Source of the DNA: Paracamarosporium sp. OC-R06-R3
Lineage: Eukaryota > Ascomycota > Dothideomycetes > Pleosporales > Didymosphaeriaceae
DNA: 64,000 nucleotides
Direction of reading: 5' to 3'
Assembly (NCBI GenBank): GCA_019828545.1
Contig: JACVRA010000286.1
Location: 62,001 to 126,000 of the forward strand
Of this stretch, positions 24,701 through 36,304 are shown in pieces. Position numbers and translations under genes: made by a program. Every line of letters begins with the position of its first letter. Position 1 is the first letter of the stretch. Below the pieces are notes generated by a model that was not told the DNA's origin, made no database searches, and saw only the letters and a program-made list of their open reading frames with translations.

Positions 24701-24850
24701 TGCAAAGGTTAAAGCTTAGCAATGTACAATATCACCGTGAAGAGTCAAATAAAAGGTTAGTAGGTTAGTTAGCTAGTTGGTTAGTTTATTCCTACTCAGT
24801 TTCAGCTGCGATTTCTCCGCAGTTATGCCCGATTACCCTGCCGAGACAGT

Positions 24851-24875
24851 CAGTGCGCAGAGACAGACAATGCGC
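24851..24875 (+). repeat. Left terminal inverted repeat
   Basis: 25 bp starting CAGTGCGCAGAG, an exact reverse complement of 26930-26954. Confidence 0.95.
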
Positions 24876-24924
24876 ACCCCAACAATACCCCCCCTCAACT
24901 TTGACGCGACGCAACTCCACCAAT

Positions 24925-26808
24925 ATGGATCTAATTAAGGCTGCAATTGCAGCTATCAAATCGCTAGAACTAGGAGAAGATTTTACATATTTAGAAATCG
25001 CAAAAACATTTGGTGTTGTACGCTCCACGTTGACGCGCAGACACCAACGCGTCACGTAGGCGCGTAAAGTTGCCAACATGAATCGCTAGAATCTTAGCCA
25101 ATAAGAAGAAACCGAGCTCCTACGGTATATAGAACGCCTTACTGAGCGTGGCCTTCCTCCTACACGTTAAATGATACAGAACTTCGCGTCAGTTATCACC
25201 CAAAAGACTATCTCTTTAAGATGGGTTGATCGCTTTGTTGCCCGCCACTCCGACTCCTTGATCTTACAATGGACGACTGGTCTGGACAGCAATCGGCACA
25301 ACGCTGATTCAGAGGCAAAATACAGGCTCTACTTTAAGCTTCTGCATAAGAAGATCGCGCAGTATGGCGTAGAGCCCCAGCATACATACAATATGGACGA
25401 AAAAGGCTTCCTACTTGGTATCATTAGCCGTACAAAAAGGATCTTCAATAGACCTCTCTATATAAGTCGCCAGGTTAAGCAGGCGCTACAGGATGGCTCA
25501 CGCGAATGGATATCGCTTATCGCATGCATCTGCGCTAATGGTTCTACCGTTGATCCGGCGCTAATCTATAGATCTGACGCTGAGACTCTACAATCAAGCT
25601 AGGTTGAAGAAGTCAACGTCAACTCTCACCAAGTCTTTATCACCTCATCAACTTCTAGCTGGTCGAATAATGAGATAGGCCTTGCATGGCTGAAAGAGGT
25701 GTTTGATCGCTGTACGAAGGAGAAAGCTCAAAAAGCTCGACGGGCATGGCGACTACTTATTCTAGATAGGCATGGATCTCACGTTACTATAGATTTTATT
25801 AACTACTGTGATGAGAACAAGATTCTCCTTGCAGTATTTCCCCCTTATTTGACTTATACGCTGCAACCTCTGGATGTCTACATATTCAAGTCTCTCAGCG
25901 CTGCTTATTTAGCTGAGCTGACAATATACCTCCATAGGAGCCAAGGACTAGTACCAATCGCAAAAAGAGACTTCTTTAGTCTCTTCTAGAGAGCCTAGAC
26001 TACTTCAGTTACATCGCAATTAGTCACCAAGGCTTTTAAGTGTACAGGAATCTTACCACCAGATCCTACACCTATCCTTAAAAGATTCAATAGAGAGAGC
26101 TCTCTAGAGGAGAGATCGCGAGAAAGCTCTACGTCAGTACTTAGCGCTTCAGACTGGAGGAAGGTTGATAGGCTGATGAAGGCTCATGTTGATGTATTAG
26201 GTAGTTAAGGGGCTAAGAAGCTGAGTTAAACTATACACTCAATTACTATACGAGCTCAGCTCGCAGAGCATGAAAATGAGGGCCTACGGGAGGCTCTTGT
26301 AAACAAGAAACAGTGCCAAATAAAGGGCAAGACTCTGCCTATTAATTAACCTAATAGGTCGCATGGAGGATCTGTTTTCTAGTCGCCTAGTCGCGTACAG
26401 AGAGCTTAAGATTCTCTTAGCCAATAAGAAGCTAAGAAACAACAATTAGAACACCAGAAAAGCTAGCAAAGAGAAGTTAAGATAGCAAATAGGCAGCTCA
26501 AAGCTCGCCTCCTATAGGAGAGGCGCGTTGCGCGGGCGGCAGCCAGAGATGCGCGTGCCAAAGAGAGAGCTGATCAGGCTGCTGAGCGACGCCTCCGTCA
26601 ACAGGCTCACAAGGCTCAACAACAACTTCAAAGACGTCTTAAAATTGCCAAAAAGAGAAGCCAGAGGGCTCCAAAAGCTACTTATATAACTACAAAGAGG
26701 AAGAAATCTACGCCAGCACCTATACGCGTTAATACGGCGGCATCTACGCCATCAACGCCATTATCGCGCAGTGGCCGTACAATCAGAACACCAAGTAGAT
26801 ATCTATAA
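24925..26808 (+). pseudogene. Pogo/Fot1 transposase with 15 in-frame stops
   Basis: A single frame of 627 codons from MDLIKAAIAAIKSLE to the stop at 26806-26808. It shows an N-terminal helix-turn-helix (YLEIAKTFGVVRSTLTRRHQ), a CENP-B/Tc5-type segment (GLPPTR..MIQNFA, LRWVDRFVARHSDSL) and the DDE domain. The first Asp is in YNMDEKGFLLG, the second in LILDRHGSH and the third in LQPLDVYIFKSL. The C-terminus is basic and coiled-coil-like (AKERADQAAERRLRQQAHKA). I count 15 premature stops, all TAG or TAA with no TGA, and no frameshift. This fits C-to-T change at CpA (CAG/CAA to TAG/TAA), the RIP preference. The product cannot be made. Confidence 0.88.
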
Positions 26809-26929
26809 TTTAATTAGCTAGCAATTATCTACAGCTCTACGAAATCTTAAATCTAGAAAATCTCGCGATAAAAGCTTTTGTGTAGAGCTCTAGAGCCTCA
26901 TGTTCCTGGCTGAGCTTTTGGTGATGCGC

Positions 26930-26954
26930 GCGCATTGTCTGTCTCTGCGCACTG
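26930..26954 (-). repeat. Right terminal inverted repeat
   Basis: 25 bp, GCGCATTGTC to GCGCACTG on the plus strand, exactly complementary to the left repeat. TA follows immediately. Confidence 0.95.
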
Positions 26955-28740
26955 TAGGCGGGCTTGGCGAATAGTCAACTTCATCTTGCAAAACAAGACC
27001 AGCTATCCCCAGAGGCCTGCCTCTTCTCCCTTAACTACTATCTAAATATGCTTGCCGGTCCATCTAGACAATGGCGTCAAATAAAACGTTGTATTAAGGA
27101 ATTATTCTGGATCATGAGTTTGAGATGAAGAGGATGACTAAGGATTCAGGCAGGCGCTAAGAATAGAACAGAACTCTTGAAAGCACGATAGCACATCTAC
27201 GGCTGGAATCATGTTCCCAAATCAAAATTGGGGCTCTTAGAACTGGTATGAATAGATAGACCTTGAAATCCTACAGAGATTCATCGCTCTGGAATGTCGC
27301 CCGCAGATACACATATCCGATCGAAACACATACGATCCGTGACGAGAAACGACCGAACTATTTGCCAGCTACGGATTTGAAACATTATTCTTGCCGGGGC
27401 TTACCCGGATACCTGTTGGTGGAACCCGGATGGTCGTTCCCATCGTTGCAGAGTGCACATACCCTCATGTGACCTGACAGACTCTATAAACGTGCGGGTT
27501 CGACTTGATTTCATCTAGATCAGGCCCGGAAAAGACGAATCGATTTTCCAGGTGCTAACTCCAAGGGTTTGTCTTGCTGGGGCTTGCCCGGATGTGCGTT
27601 AATGGAGATTAAATAGACAGTCGTTTAGTGGAAGTGTGGTGAGCACGTACACACACCATCTGTGTTCCACCAAAACACGTCTGGATCGGGACTGGAAAGG
27701 ATTAATCAATTCTTCAGCTGCTATTTTACAAGATCTGTCCTACTGGGGCTTACCCGGATGCGTGAATAGACGGTTATTTAGTCGAAGTGTTGTGAGCACG
27801 TATTCTCCTTCAATCCGCGCTCTGGCAATAAGCATCCGGATCGTAGCAAAACATACCAATTGATTATTCAGCTGCTGATTTCAAGGATTTGTCTTACCGG
27901 GGCTTGCCCAGATGCGTGTGGGTGGAAATGGGGCAGACAGCTGTTTGCAAACGCATCCGCGTCCGAATCATGACGGGAAATGTGTGACTTTCTATCAAGC
28001 AGTATACAAGTCTGCAATGGTATCATCAAGCGAGTCTATCTACAATTTATTGAAAGCCTTGGGTTTGGTATCTTTGATTTCAACATCCAACCTTGGTGCT
28101 GAAGCGGAGGCAACTCGAGTGTGGGTTTCCACACTACACGATACAGCAATGTTGAACTGGCTGTGCATGGAACATGGCGATCCCAGCGCAATTGAATTCA
28201 ACGATAAAAGAACCGGAGGTTACAGTCGCTTTGACGGTCTGTCATGTTCCCAAGCAGGCCGCGATGGTCATTTCCAAGTCGCCACGAACCTCGACCATAC
28301 ACAGGTTCGAGTCTAACGTGTTTTCTTTAGCGAAGCTTATCCAGATGCGTGCTGGAACGTGACGGATGGACAGGGATGGCGGGCATCGTGATTGGTACAA
28401 GCTACGTGTCGCGCCTTACACCGCCCGCATCCTTATCGATATGGCCGTTGCCCTTTACGACGACTGCTTATAGGCGGCCAGCTAGTTGCACTAGTTGCCA
28501 GCTCTGCATGCCCAACGTCACGCTGGACCCTACGCATCGCTACATTCACATTGAAGTCGTCGTCGCCAGCCTCCGACACTCACGCCCTCCACCCCGAAAC
28601 CGTCCTGCCGAGCTGTCCGCAGCTGCCGGACACGCTCTGGTCGGGCCAACGCACGACTCGAACCCACCCGCCGTCCTCGAGCCTGACGACTGCATCGACA
28701 GACAAACCCGGCTCGCACAGTCGAGCTTGGTTCTAGCAAC
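26955..28740. other. Gene-free repeat block and upstream region of the b561-like gene
   Basis: No gene is supported. 27.36-27.92 kb, and possibly 28.33 kb, holds a series of degenerate direct repeats. 28.35-28.74 kb is GC-rich leader of the next gene. Confidence 0.5.
27361..27960 (+). repeat. Degenerate direct-repeat array with GGGGCTTRCCC core
   Basis: Four units share a core at 27390-27410, 27573-27593, 27739-27759 and 27893-27913, spaced 183, 166 and 154 bp. Consensus: CTTRCYGGGGCTTRCCCGGATG. Shared flanks include a T-rich lead with CAGCTGCTNATTT before the core, a GACNGTNNTTTAG stretch after it, and GTGNTGTGAGCACGTA in two units. A weaker fifth core, AGCGAAGCTTATCCAGATGC, lies near 28329-28348. 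In copy 1 the core forms a 5-bp-arm hairpin (CCGGG/CCCGG). No coding frame persists across the units. Confidence 0.7.
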
Positions 28741-31132
28741 ATGTCGGGTCTGTCTGCTCCGGGCAGTGGTGCCTACTCATCCAACACCATGTATGTGGGT
28801 GATGGGACCTGGGATTCGCAGAGAAACACCTTCTTGCTTCCCAACCTGCAAGGCTTGAACCTTGCCACGACACAGTACAATGGTAACTTCCGTACATCGC
28901 ATTCTTTTCGCAACAGTCACTAACGCTATAGGCATGGGCAATCGCTTCCGAAACATGAGCGGCTATCGGGGCCTCGTCCTAGGGCATGGTATTCTGGCAG
29001 CCATGACCTTTCTTTTTGTTATCCCTGCCGCCATATTCCTCGCGCGATTCTATCACCGAAACCCACGCATGGCCCTGCGCTTGCATATATGGTTGCAGAT
29101 CGCTACCGTCTTCCTGTCGACCGCGCTGTTCATTCTTGGCTTCCAAGCAGTGGGCCTAAAGAGGTCTCTGACCAACCCTCACCATGGCATCGGCGTCGCC
29201 CTCTACACTCTTATTCTCGTCCAGGCGTTTGGAGGATGCGTTATCCATAGACGGGAGAAAGGAAAGGAACGATACAAGATACCTCTGAAGTTGATGGTAT
29301 GTGCATATGTCCTCAGGTGGTCCTGTACTGACACTTGGTAGCTTCATCAGTGGTTAGGGCGGATGATTGCCCTCCTGGGTATTGTACAGGTTGCTCTGGG
29401 CCTGACGTTATATGGGTCACCGTTGGCGCTTTTCGTCCTCTTCGCAGTCTGGGCATTTATTCTTTTAATCGCATGGTTCGTTCTCTCCTATCTGAACCAG
29501 CCCGAGATGGGATTTGACGATCGAGGCACATATATCACGGAGACCACTATGAGCAGCGGGCGCAGAAGCAATCGCGGGCATGGCTTTGGTGCTCTGGCGA
29601 CTGCTGGTGCGGCAGGAGCAGGTCTGGCTGCCTTAAGAAGAAGATCCCGCAGTCGAAGTCGCAGACGGCCGAGTGGAAGCAGGACAGAGGTGCTCAGTTC
29701 GCATCCCGGCTCGCGTTTTACAGAATCGTATGCGGACGAAAAATACACAGATGTTGGGCGAAACCGGCGCACCTGGCGAGATCGGTTACTGGGCGCTGGC
29801 GCGGCAGCGGGAGGTATTTTTGCGATCAAGTCCCTCTTCAGTCGTCAAAAGGCGCGTCCGGTAGAATCGGAAAGCGATGTCAGCTACAGTCGGCCTATAG
29901 GTCAGTCCGAGGTCACCCAGACCGATCTGACCCGCCTTGAAGAAGGAATGGCCCCATCTTCCCCAGGTCGCGACCATTGGCGTAATGTAGAAAGAAGAGA
30001 GGCTGCCCAGGCCGCCGCTATGGGTGCAAGTCCATTGCGCCAAGGCCATCGGCCCACCCGAAGTGGTGCCTCGATCGATTCTTTCGACAGTCGAACCAGC
30101 TTTAGTGACGAGCATGAGAGACCTAAAGATTCGCATGGGCTTCGAGATGGGATAGCCGCGCTCGGGTTCGCCGGATTCCTCAAGCACCAGTGGAGCAAAA
30201 GGAGGAACAAGAAAGAAGACGAACACGTTGCAGCTCTGAAGCAGCAAGACATGGAAGAGGAACGAATAGCTCGGGCCAACAGCCAACGGCGAAAGTACAC
30301 TGGGGATGGGTTACCGCCAAGAAGAAACCGGCCGCCGTCTACCATTTTCTCTGAGAGCGACATTTCAGGGGCGACTCCTGCTTTGTCACGAGCCGACATA
30401 GCTCCACCGAGAAGCACGACGAATGTGACACAAACAGAGACGGCCGCAGGGCCTTCAACCGCTCCAGCACCTCCTCCTGCGGACCATCATGGTGTTCTGT
30501 CCGATTCTGGATCTGAAGCATACATCTCAGCAGGCGGCCGTCAGCACCGGAGACACCGCACTGGAAGTGCTGGAGCTCTCGCTGCCGGGGCAGGCAATCC
30601 ATCGGACAGAAGAGACGCTAGCCAGCATCGAGGCAGTCGTGATGGCAGTGTAAACTCCCCGCCTGTGTCCGTCAAGGTCAAGATGCATAATGATGGACGA
30701 CATGTGACTTTGAGGAGGCTGAACGAAGAGGAAGCTGCGGCGGAGCGTGAAGCGCGGAAAAAGGAACGCCACAAAAGAAGCCGGGACGGAAGCATGAGTT
30801 CGTTGAGCAATTTTGAAAACAATGAACGCTGGCGGCGGACGGCGGCGAGGGAAGCCGCCCAGGCACAAGAGATGGGACAGCAACCCGCTCCGATACCGAT
30901 GCCTGAGCCAGTGATCCCTCCTCCGCCATCAGCAACAGGACAAAGCTCTCTCCCTCCTCCACCCCCAATTCCAGGAGCAGGCGGCAGTGTCTTGAGCAGT
31001 CCGCCTGGCACGCATGCATATGGCACGGAGACGGATGTTAGCAACTACGATACGAATCGAAGACGGCGGAGAGCAGAACGTGCGCAGGCGAAACAGGCGA
31101 GGATGGGTGGGAGTCGCGTTGAATTTTCATAA
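28741..31132 (+). CDS. Cytochrome b561-type membrane protein with long cytosolic tail
   Basis: Three exons, 28741-28882, 28932-29296 and 29342-31132, code 765 residues. After a short N-terminus the protein has a b561/ferric-reductase-like core: GLVLGHGILAAMTFLFVIPA, LRLHIWLQIATVFLSTALF, NPHHGIGVALYTLILVQAFG, LHQWLGRMIALLGIVQVALG, then one more helix. One His in each of the four helices could ligate two b hemes, as in cytochrome b561, which moves electrons across a membrane. The remaining 500 or so residues are low-complexity: a basic RRSRSRSRRR patch, two Gly/Ala-rich hydrophobic stretches, Pro-rich runs, and the motif (R/A)REAAQAxxMG twice (near residues 410 and 700). Acceptor and donor are unknown. 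Confidence 0.72.
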
Positions 31133-32663
31133 TGACCGTGACGATTGGCAAGGCTGACGAATTTTGGTATTGTAAGCATTTACAGGTGCGTAAGGGCAAG
31201 TTGTGTTTTTTGGAAAAGTGGGAGGCTGTGTGTATGTAGATGGTGCTGTTGACGAGGACGACCTTGATAATGTTCCGACTGTGTTTTATTATATCGGGTT
31301 TGGGAAGTATGAAGCTAGTGTGGTTGTGTGACGGATTTGCGAGGTGCATCTTGGCAGATGTCTTCGTGGGTCATCATGATGATGCAGTAGCAGGCTCACG
31401 ACCTCTTCAAACCTGTCTTTGGGACATAACGTCTTTGTATTATCCTCCCTCGCGCGCCTGGCGCTGCCTGGACAGACCAACGGATGCACGAGCAAGACAA
31501 AGGGCCCCCGCCCTGGGTCCGCTGGCTGCCTTCATTTGCTGGCCCGAGGCAAGATGACCTATGTTCGATGGTGCTATTCGGGCGATCGGCTTCACGGCGA
31601 GCCACCAAGACGGAGAGGCCGCAGACGGGCCTTTGATCGAGGTATAAACACGGTCGGTCGCTCCTCAGCAAGCCGGACAGTCAGCTCGTCCCCCCGACTC
31701 TGTTCTCAGCACCACGGCCGTCAGTCTTGACGGCTCCAAGGCCTGCCGCTCGACCGAGGGGCCCCCAGTGGCCGACCCCATTCACGCTTGCGGCCTGCTG
31801 GTCTACGGGTGCTGTGGATATCCATCAGTCCCCCAGCAGCCCAAGTACCGCCCACCGCCCGCGCAAGAGGACCGCGCTGCGATGACGACAGGAGCATGCG
31901 CGGACGGAACCACGCTGCCCGGTGGCAGTGCCAGCGAAAGTCGGCGCCGTTGCTAGCGCAGGCCGCAGGCCGACAGGTCGACATGGAGACGACCGTTTCA
32001 ACCTGCGAGCGCTTCCCAGCCTGCCAGCGGCAGACCTACCTCATCGGATCCAAACCACACCACCTACCTTCCGCATCTGCAGGCACTCACTAGCAGCGAC
32101 TAGCTCACCGATGCTCGGATGATTGTCGGTTAGTCTTCAGTCGTCCTGCTAGCGATCCGCTGCGTTGGGGCGGCCGCCCGCTGCCAACGCCAACGCCATC
32201 GCCTCTGCTCCAGGGCTCATGCGTCGCGGGCACCTCTACCGATGCCCTTGTACACGAAAGCAGTGACCGGGCCAACCGCCTGGGACGGGCGCCTGAAGTC
32301 GTCTGCCGCACGTCGGGCTTAGGGTTCGGCTTGCTTCCCTGCTCTCGTTCTACGCCATCTGTGAATCAGGGGCCCTGGCTGCTTCTCCACAAAGTTTCAT
32401 TGGGCTCTTTCTGCAGCCGGCCCCATCCTGGCAGGGCTCCTAGTACAGGCCTAATGCGGCTGTGAGCCAAGCCTCTACGTCGATGAGTTAGCCAGTTGTG
32501 AGTGGCCTTCTTTCCAGCAGAATGACACAAAGCATGCAAAAACGTCTTCCGACCTTATGCGCAGCATGCTCAAAAATCTTTGCATTCTTCGATTCCGCGT
32601 CAGGACTCCTCGTTTCCTCCAGAGGGGCTTGCTTACTCGCTCGACCCGTCAAACCGTCTCACT
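31133..32663. other. GC-rich intergenic region upstream of the Zn2Cys6 gene
   Basis: About 1.5 kb with many overlapping short open frames on both strands, as expected in GC-rich non-coding DNA. No splice-linked gene, repeat or RNA gene is seen. It probably holds the promoter and a long leader of the transcription-factor gene. Confidence 0.45.
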
Positions 32664-35046
32664 ATGTCCACGCCTACCACGTCCGCTCCGGTCAAAAGAG
32701 CTTGCGATAGGTGCGTATCTAAATCACTTTGCTACCCGCCTACCATCACTCATTCTGCGGCCGCAGCTGCCATCGACGCAAAGTAAAATGCATTGGCGAA
32801 GGGATAAATCCTTGCAAGAATTGCATTTCCGCGGGGCTTGCTTGCACATACAATGCCATTCCGCAGAAAAAGGGTCCCAAGGGAAGCCGTGCCAAGGTTC
32901 TCTCTGAACTGCGAGAGAATCAACGGAGCGCCCAGCTAGCAGCGGGGCTCTCTCATGAGCTGGGTTTCGATGGGCGCGCACTCCCCACGACGTTTGCGCG
33001 TACTCCTGGCCTACTACCGCCTGGTCTCGTAGAGAGCTGTCTCGATTTCTTTTTTGCCAACGTATATCCTTCGCAACCCATACTTCACCAACAACGCGCT
33101 CAAGAGATCATAATGAGCGTCGAGCACTCCTCCGAGGCATATTGCGTGATCGTTGCTTTGTGCGCATATGTGTTAATTCAGGCAAACATGACCGTCTCAC
33201 GCACTTTACTTCCGCGTCCCGAAATGGCCCAACTTTCCAACGTCAGTTTGGGGCATGTCCTATTAGAAGAGGCGGTGCGGGTACGGAAGGGCTTTGATTA
33301 CCTCGAAAACCCGACCCATCTATCTCTATTGACCTCATGGCTGTTCTACGGTTCCTTCTTTGGGCTGGGCAAGGACAATACGGCTTGGTCGTATCTCAGG
33401 GAAGCGACCACTCAAGCGCATCTCCTGGGTCTTCAAGAGGAAGAAACTCACAAGAGCGATCCCCTGGACATCTCTCGCAAGCGGGTGTTGTACTGGCTTC
33501 TCTTTGTCGCAGAAAGGTATTTTGGCAACAAGAATGGGGGTCAGGGGGCTAACTCGGGCACAGAACACACGCGCTTCACAAACACCGCCCGATCTCGCTA
33601 TATCCCACTATACACACGCCAGCTTTGGAGGAATTGCCCTCGGACAGACCGATTTCGTCTGGGCTCGATTGTCTGATAAATCTGTATAAGCCAGTAGACG
33701 ACACATTCATACACCTATGGAATAAGGTTCAGACACATGGCAACCCCTCGTGGATTGCACAGCTTCAAAATCAGTTGACGGAGGCACTTCCCGCTTACCT
33801 CGACTGTACCGAGAGTCAGGCGGCAGATCTACGCATCACCCAGCAGTGGCTGCGGACTATGCTGTGGCAGTTGTGTGTGAGCCAAGGTCTCGTCAGTAGT
33901 GTGGCAGCGGACAACACACTCACCTTCAAGTACCCCATCGAGATCTCACGCGATCTTCTATCCATGACACATCAGTTCTCGCAGCATGCAATGGAAGTAC
34001 ACGGTGTGGGTTTGGTGAGTTCGAACAGATTTTCACAGTATCATACATCCCACAACCTTCGACCCCTGCATGATATTTTCGATCCCGCTTGCTGCCTGAA
34101 GGATTCTCTGCGGAAGCCTAGTCCTCTACCTTTTGCGCATCCCTGCATGTAGCCTTCCCGGACGCACGGCGTCGTGTTTGCCTCGATGTTTGGATGAACT
34201 ATTGTACTGACGCAGTAGTAGATCGAGAAGCTGTTCGATATAGCCTGTTGCTTGACGGACGTAGTCGCTTGCATTCCGTTCTCGCCTGACACATTTGCCC
34301 TAGGGCCGCGCGACTACGTCTCTCGTTTCCTTACGTTATTTTCCGCGCTTCGTGGCGGCCAGACCCGCTATCTCCCCCTGCTCCTTGCGAAAGTCTCCGA
34401 GGTTCTACCTAATCTCCCGCTCCCTCGGTCACTCAATATTCCTCAGAATATGTCCGCCTCCACTATGGATTCAACTTCAAGTTCGGTTGGATCGGTTTCG
34501 TCCAACGTAAACGATGATCTTTCGGGGTTGCAACCGGTTGCATCGCCCTCGTACCCTTCGACGGAATTGATACGTCAGCTTGCAGCACAAACTGGCGCTC
34601 AGCTGCCATTCAATACCTCTCAACAATCACTCCTGCAAGCAGCCTCCTCTAGAGTCGAAGATCTTTCCTTGTATGACACATCGGCACCTCATAGCACCCA
34701 TTCATCTGGATCAGCACCCCCGAGCCAGTCCGGAACCCCGGGTCCCTATGAGTCTACTATCCACTCCCGCCCTCAGCTTGCGAGCCAGGCGCATGGCCAT
34801 GCGGCACCTCAGATACAACAGGCTCATTCGCAGCATTCGCAGCTACAAGGCCATCAACTTGGAATCAGTTCTGCTGCATATGATCCCAGGTTCACTGTAC
34901 CGGGTTTCGACCCCGCAATAGTCTTTAAACAGGATGATGCCGAAGGTGCAGGTCACATCCAAGGTCAGGGCGCTCTGTATGCTCAAGGAGCCAGCAGGGA
35001 AAATTTGAACCATGGGAGAGGGCATGGTGGCGGATACGCAGGTTGA
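32664..35046 (+). CDS. Zn2Cys6 fungal transcription factor with fungal_trans domain
   Basis: Four exons, 32664-32710, 32767-33516, 33564-34014 and 34222-35046, give 690 residues. The first intron splits the zinc cluster; joining gives KRACDSCHRRKVKCIGEGIN plus PCKNC and then C, six cysteines in the Gal4 pattern. A basic linker (QKKGPKGSRAKVLSELRENQ) follows. The fungal-specific regulatory domain spans roughly residues 90-420, with SLLTSWLFYGSFFGLGKDNT, AWSYLREATTQAHLLGLQEE and RKRVLYWLLFVAER|THALHKHRP. The C-terminus is Ser/Gln/His-rich and disordered, like an activation region. It is a nuclear DNA-binding regulator. The combination recalls sugar-responsive regulators, but I do not recognise a specific orthologue. 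Intron 3 is 207 nt, long for this window. Confidence 0.85.
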
Positions 35047-36304
35047 GTCACCCGACTTGAAACTCGAAGCTCTTTCCTACTCAACACTCTTCGGAGATAC
35101 TCTCTCCTCCCACCACGCCTGGCTCGAAGTGGGCCGGTGTATACGGGACTCACATTCCTTCCACGGGTCCAAGCTCTTTTCATTGTAGTTTAGATGCCTT
35201 ACGCCTCACGAAGCTCTAACGTTGATTGAGTTATTGACCATCCGCAATGTTTGTCGCTCAGCGTTGGATGCTGTGTCTTGCGGGCACGACATGTAGTTAT
35301 CAACAGCGTTGCGGGTCCATGCGCTCGTCTGTCTCCGCCAGCTTGCGCAAATCGCGATCAATGCTACACGGAACATGGAAAATCCGTCGTAGCGCATTAG
35401 TATAGGATCCGTAGGATTTCAAAGAAGTAGCACTCGTACGAGGATACGCGGGAGCGTAGGCTGATTCGTATTTTTGGATCTGCAGTGCAGCTGGAGAATG
35501 GTCCTCGTATCATGCAGGACATGATCGGCAGTAGAGCGAGCGGAAACAAAGAACAAATCTACCTCCGTATTCTATCCACACGATTATCACTGTGCATGAA
35601 ACCCAAACATACCACCGAGAATACCTCAGCGAGGCTCGAGTGGCTTATTCGTTCCATGAGCTTGTGTCAACATACTAACAAATAACTAACAGAGGTGGCG
35701 ATCTTGGTTGCAACCAAATCTATCTGGATAGGAGAGACGAAAGGTCAGAACATCGTTACGAATATACTCTGTCGGGATAAACGTTGCACGATCATGCAGA
35801 AAATATAGTCCCACTATATGCGACATTACTGAACCAAAGTTTGTCTCAGGGTAGCCACTACAATGCTTACTCGAAACAACACTGTGCATACATCTCGATG
35901 AACACTATACACAACTGCATACATTGTCCGGGGAGCTCCTAGTATAACGTTCGGGATGATGCAACTAGCTAGAACCCTGTCCGCCTGTTGTGTGACATTG
36001 ATATGCCAGCGCAGCACATTTCATCCGTCGAATCAACTCCACCATCATACTTCTTCCATCATGCCATCGACCTAGATCCACAACCATGGAGCATCGTGTA
36101 TAAGAGAAAAAAGAAGTCTTATCGCACGAGAAGCACCCCGGGCACGCTCGGGGGCTAATGCACGTCACCAATGCAATAATCGCAATCCCCCACCCATACC
36201 TCCTCGTATCGACCTGCAAGGCTACCATTGAGGTATGCTCTAGAACCTCAAGCTCCTCCACCATCCACGCCCATCTCCGTATTCAAGATTCCGAACCCTG
36301 CGCC
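35047..36304. other. Convergent intergenic region
   Basis: About 1.26 kb between two converging genes, with mixed composition. I see no gene, repeat or RNA. Confidence 0.4.

Larger units (their letters stand above)
24851..26954 (+). mobile_element. Fot1/pogo-type (Tc1/mariner superfamily) DNA transposon, RIP-like inactivated
   Basis: A 2.1-kb element bounded by perfect 25-bp terminal inverted repeats, CAGTGCGCAGAGACAGACAA plus TGCGC, at 24851-24875 and, inverted, at 26930-26954. The right flank is TA, the expected target duplication. The left flank reads GT, so the duplication is not intact. One transposase frame fills most of the interior. Perfect ends with a heavily mutated coding region point to point mutation rather than deletion. 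Confidence 0.9.

Noticed and set aside
24725..24790. GGTTAGTTAGCTAGTTGG stretch as telomere-like repeat
   Set aside because: The units are irregular and do not match TTAGGG; it is simple low-complexity sequence.
28300..28320. B-box-like GGTTCGAGTC suggesting a tRNA or SINE
   Set aside because: No acceptor or anticodon stem could be drawn and no A box upstream at proper spacing.
31388..32311. Several 60-103 codon ORFs on both strands
   Set aside because: GC-rich non-coding DNA opens all frames; no splice links or family resemblance.
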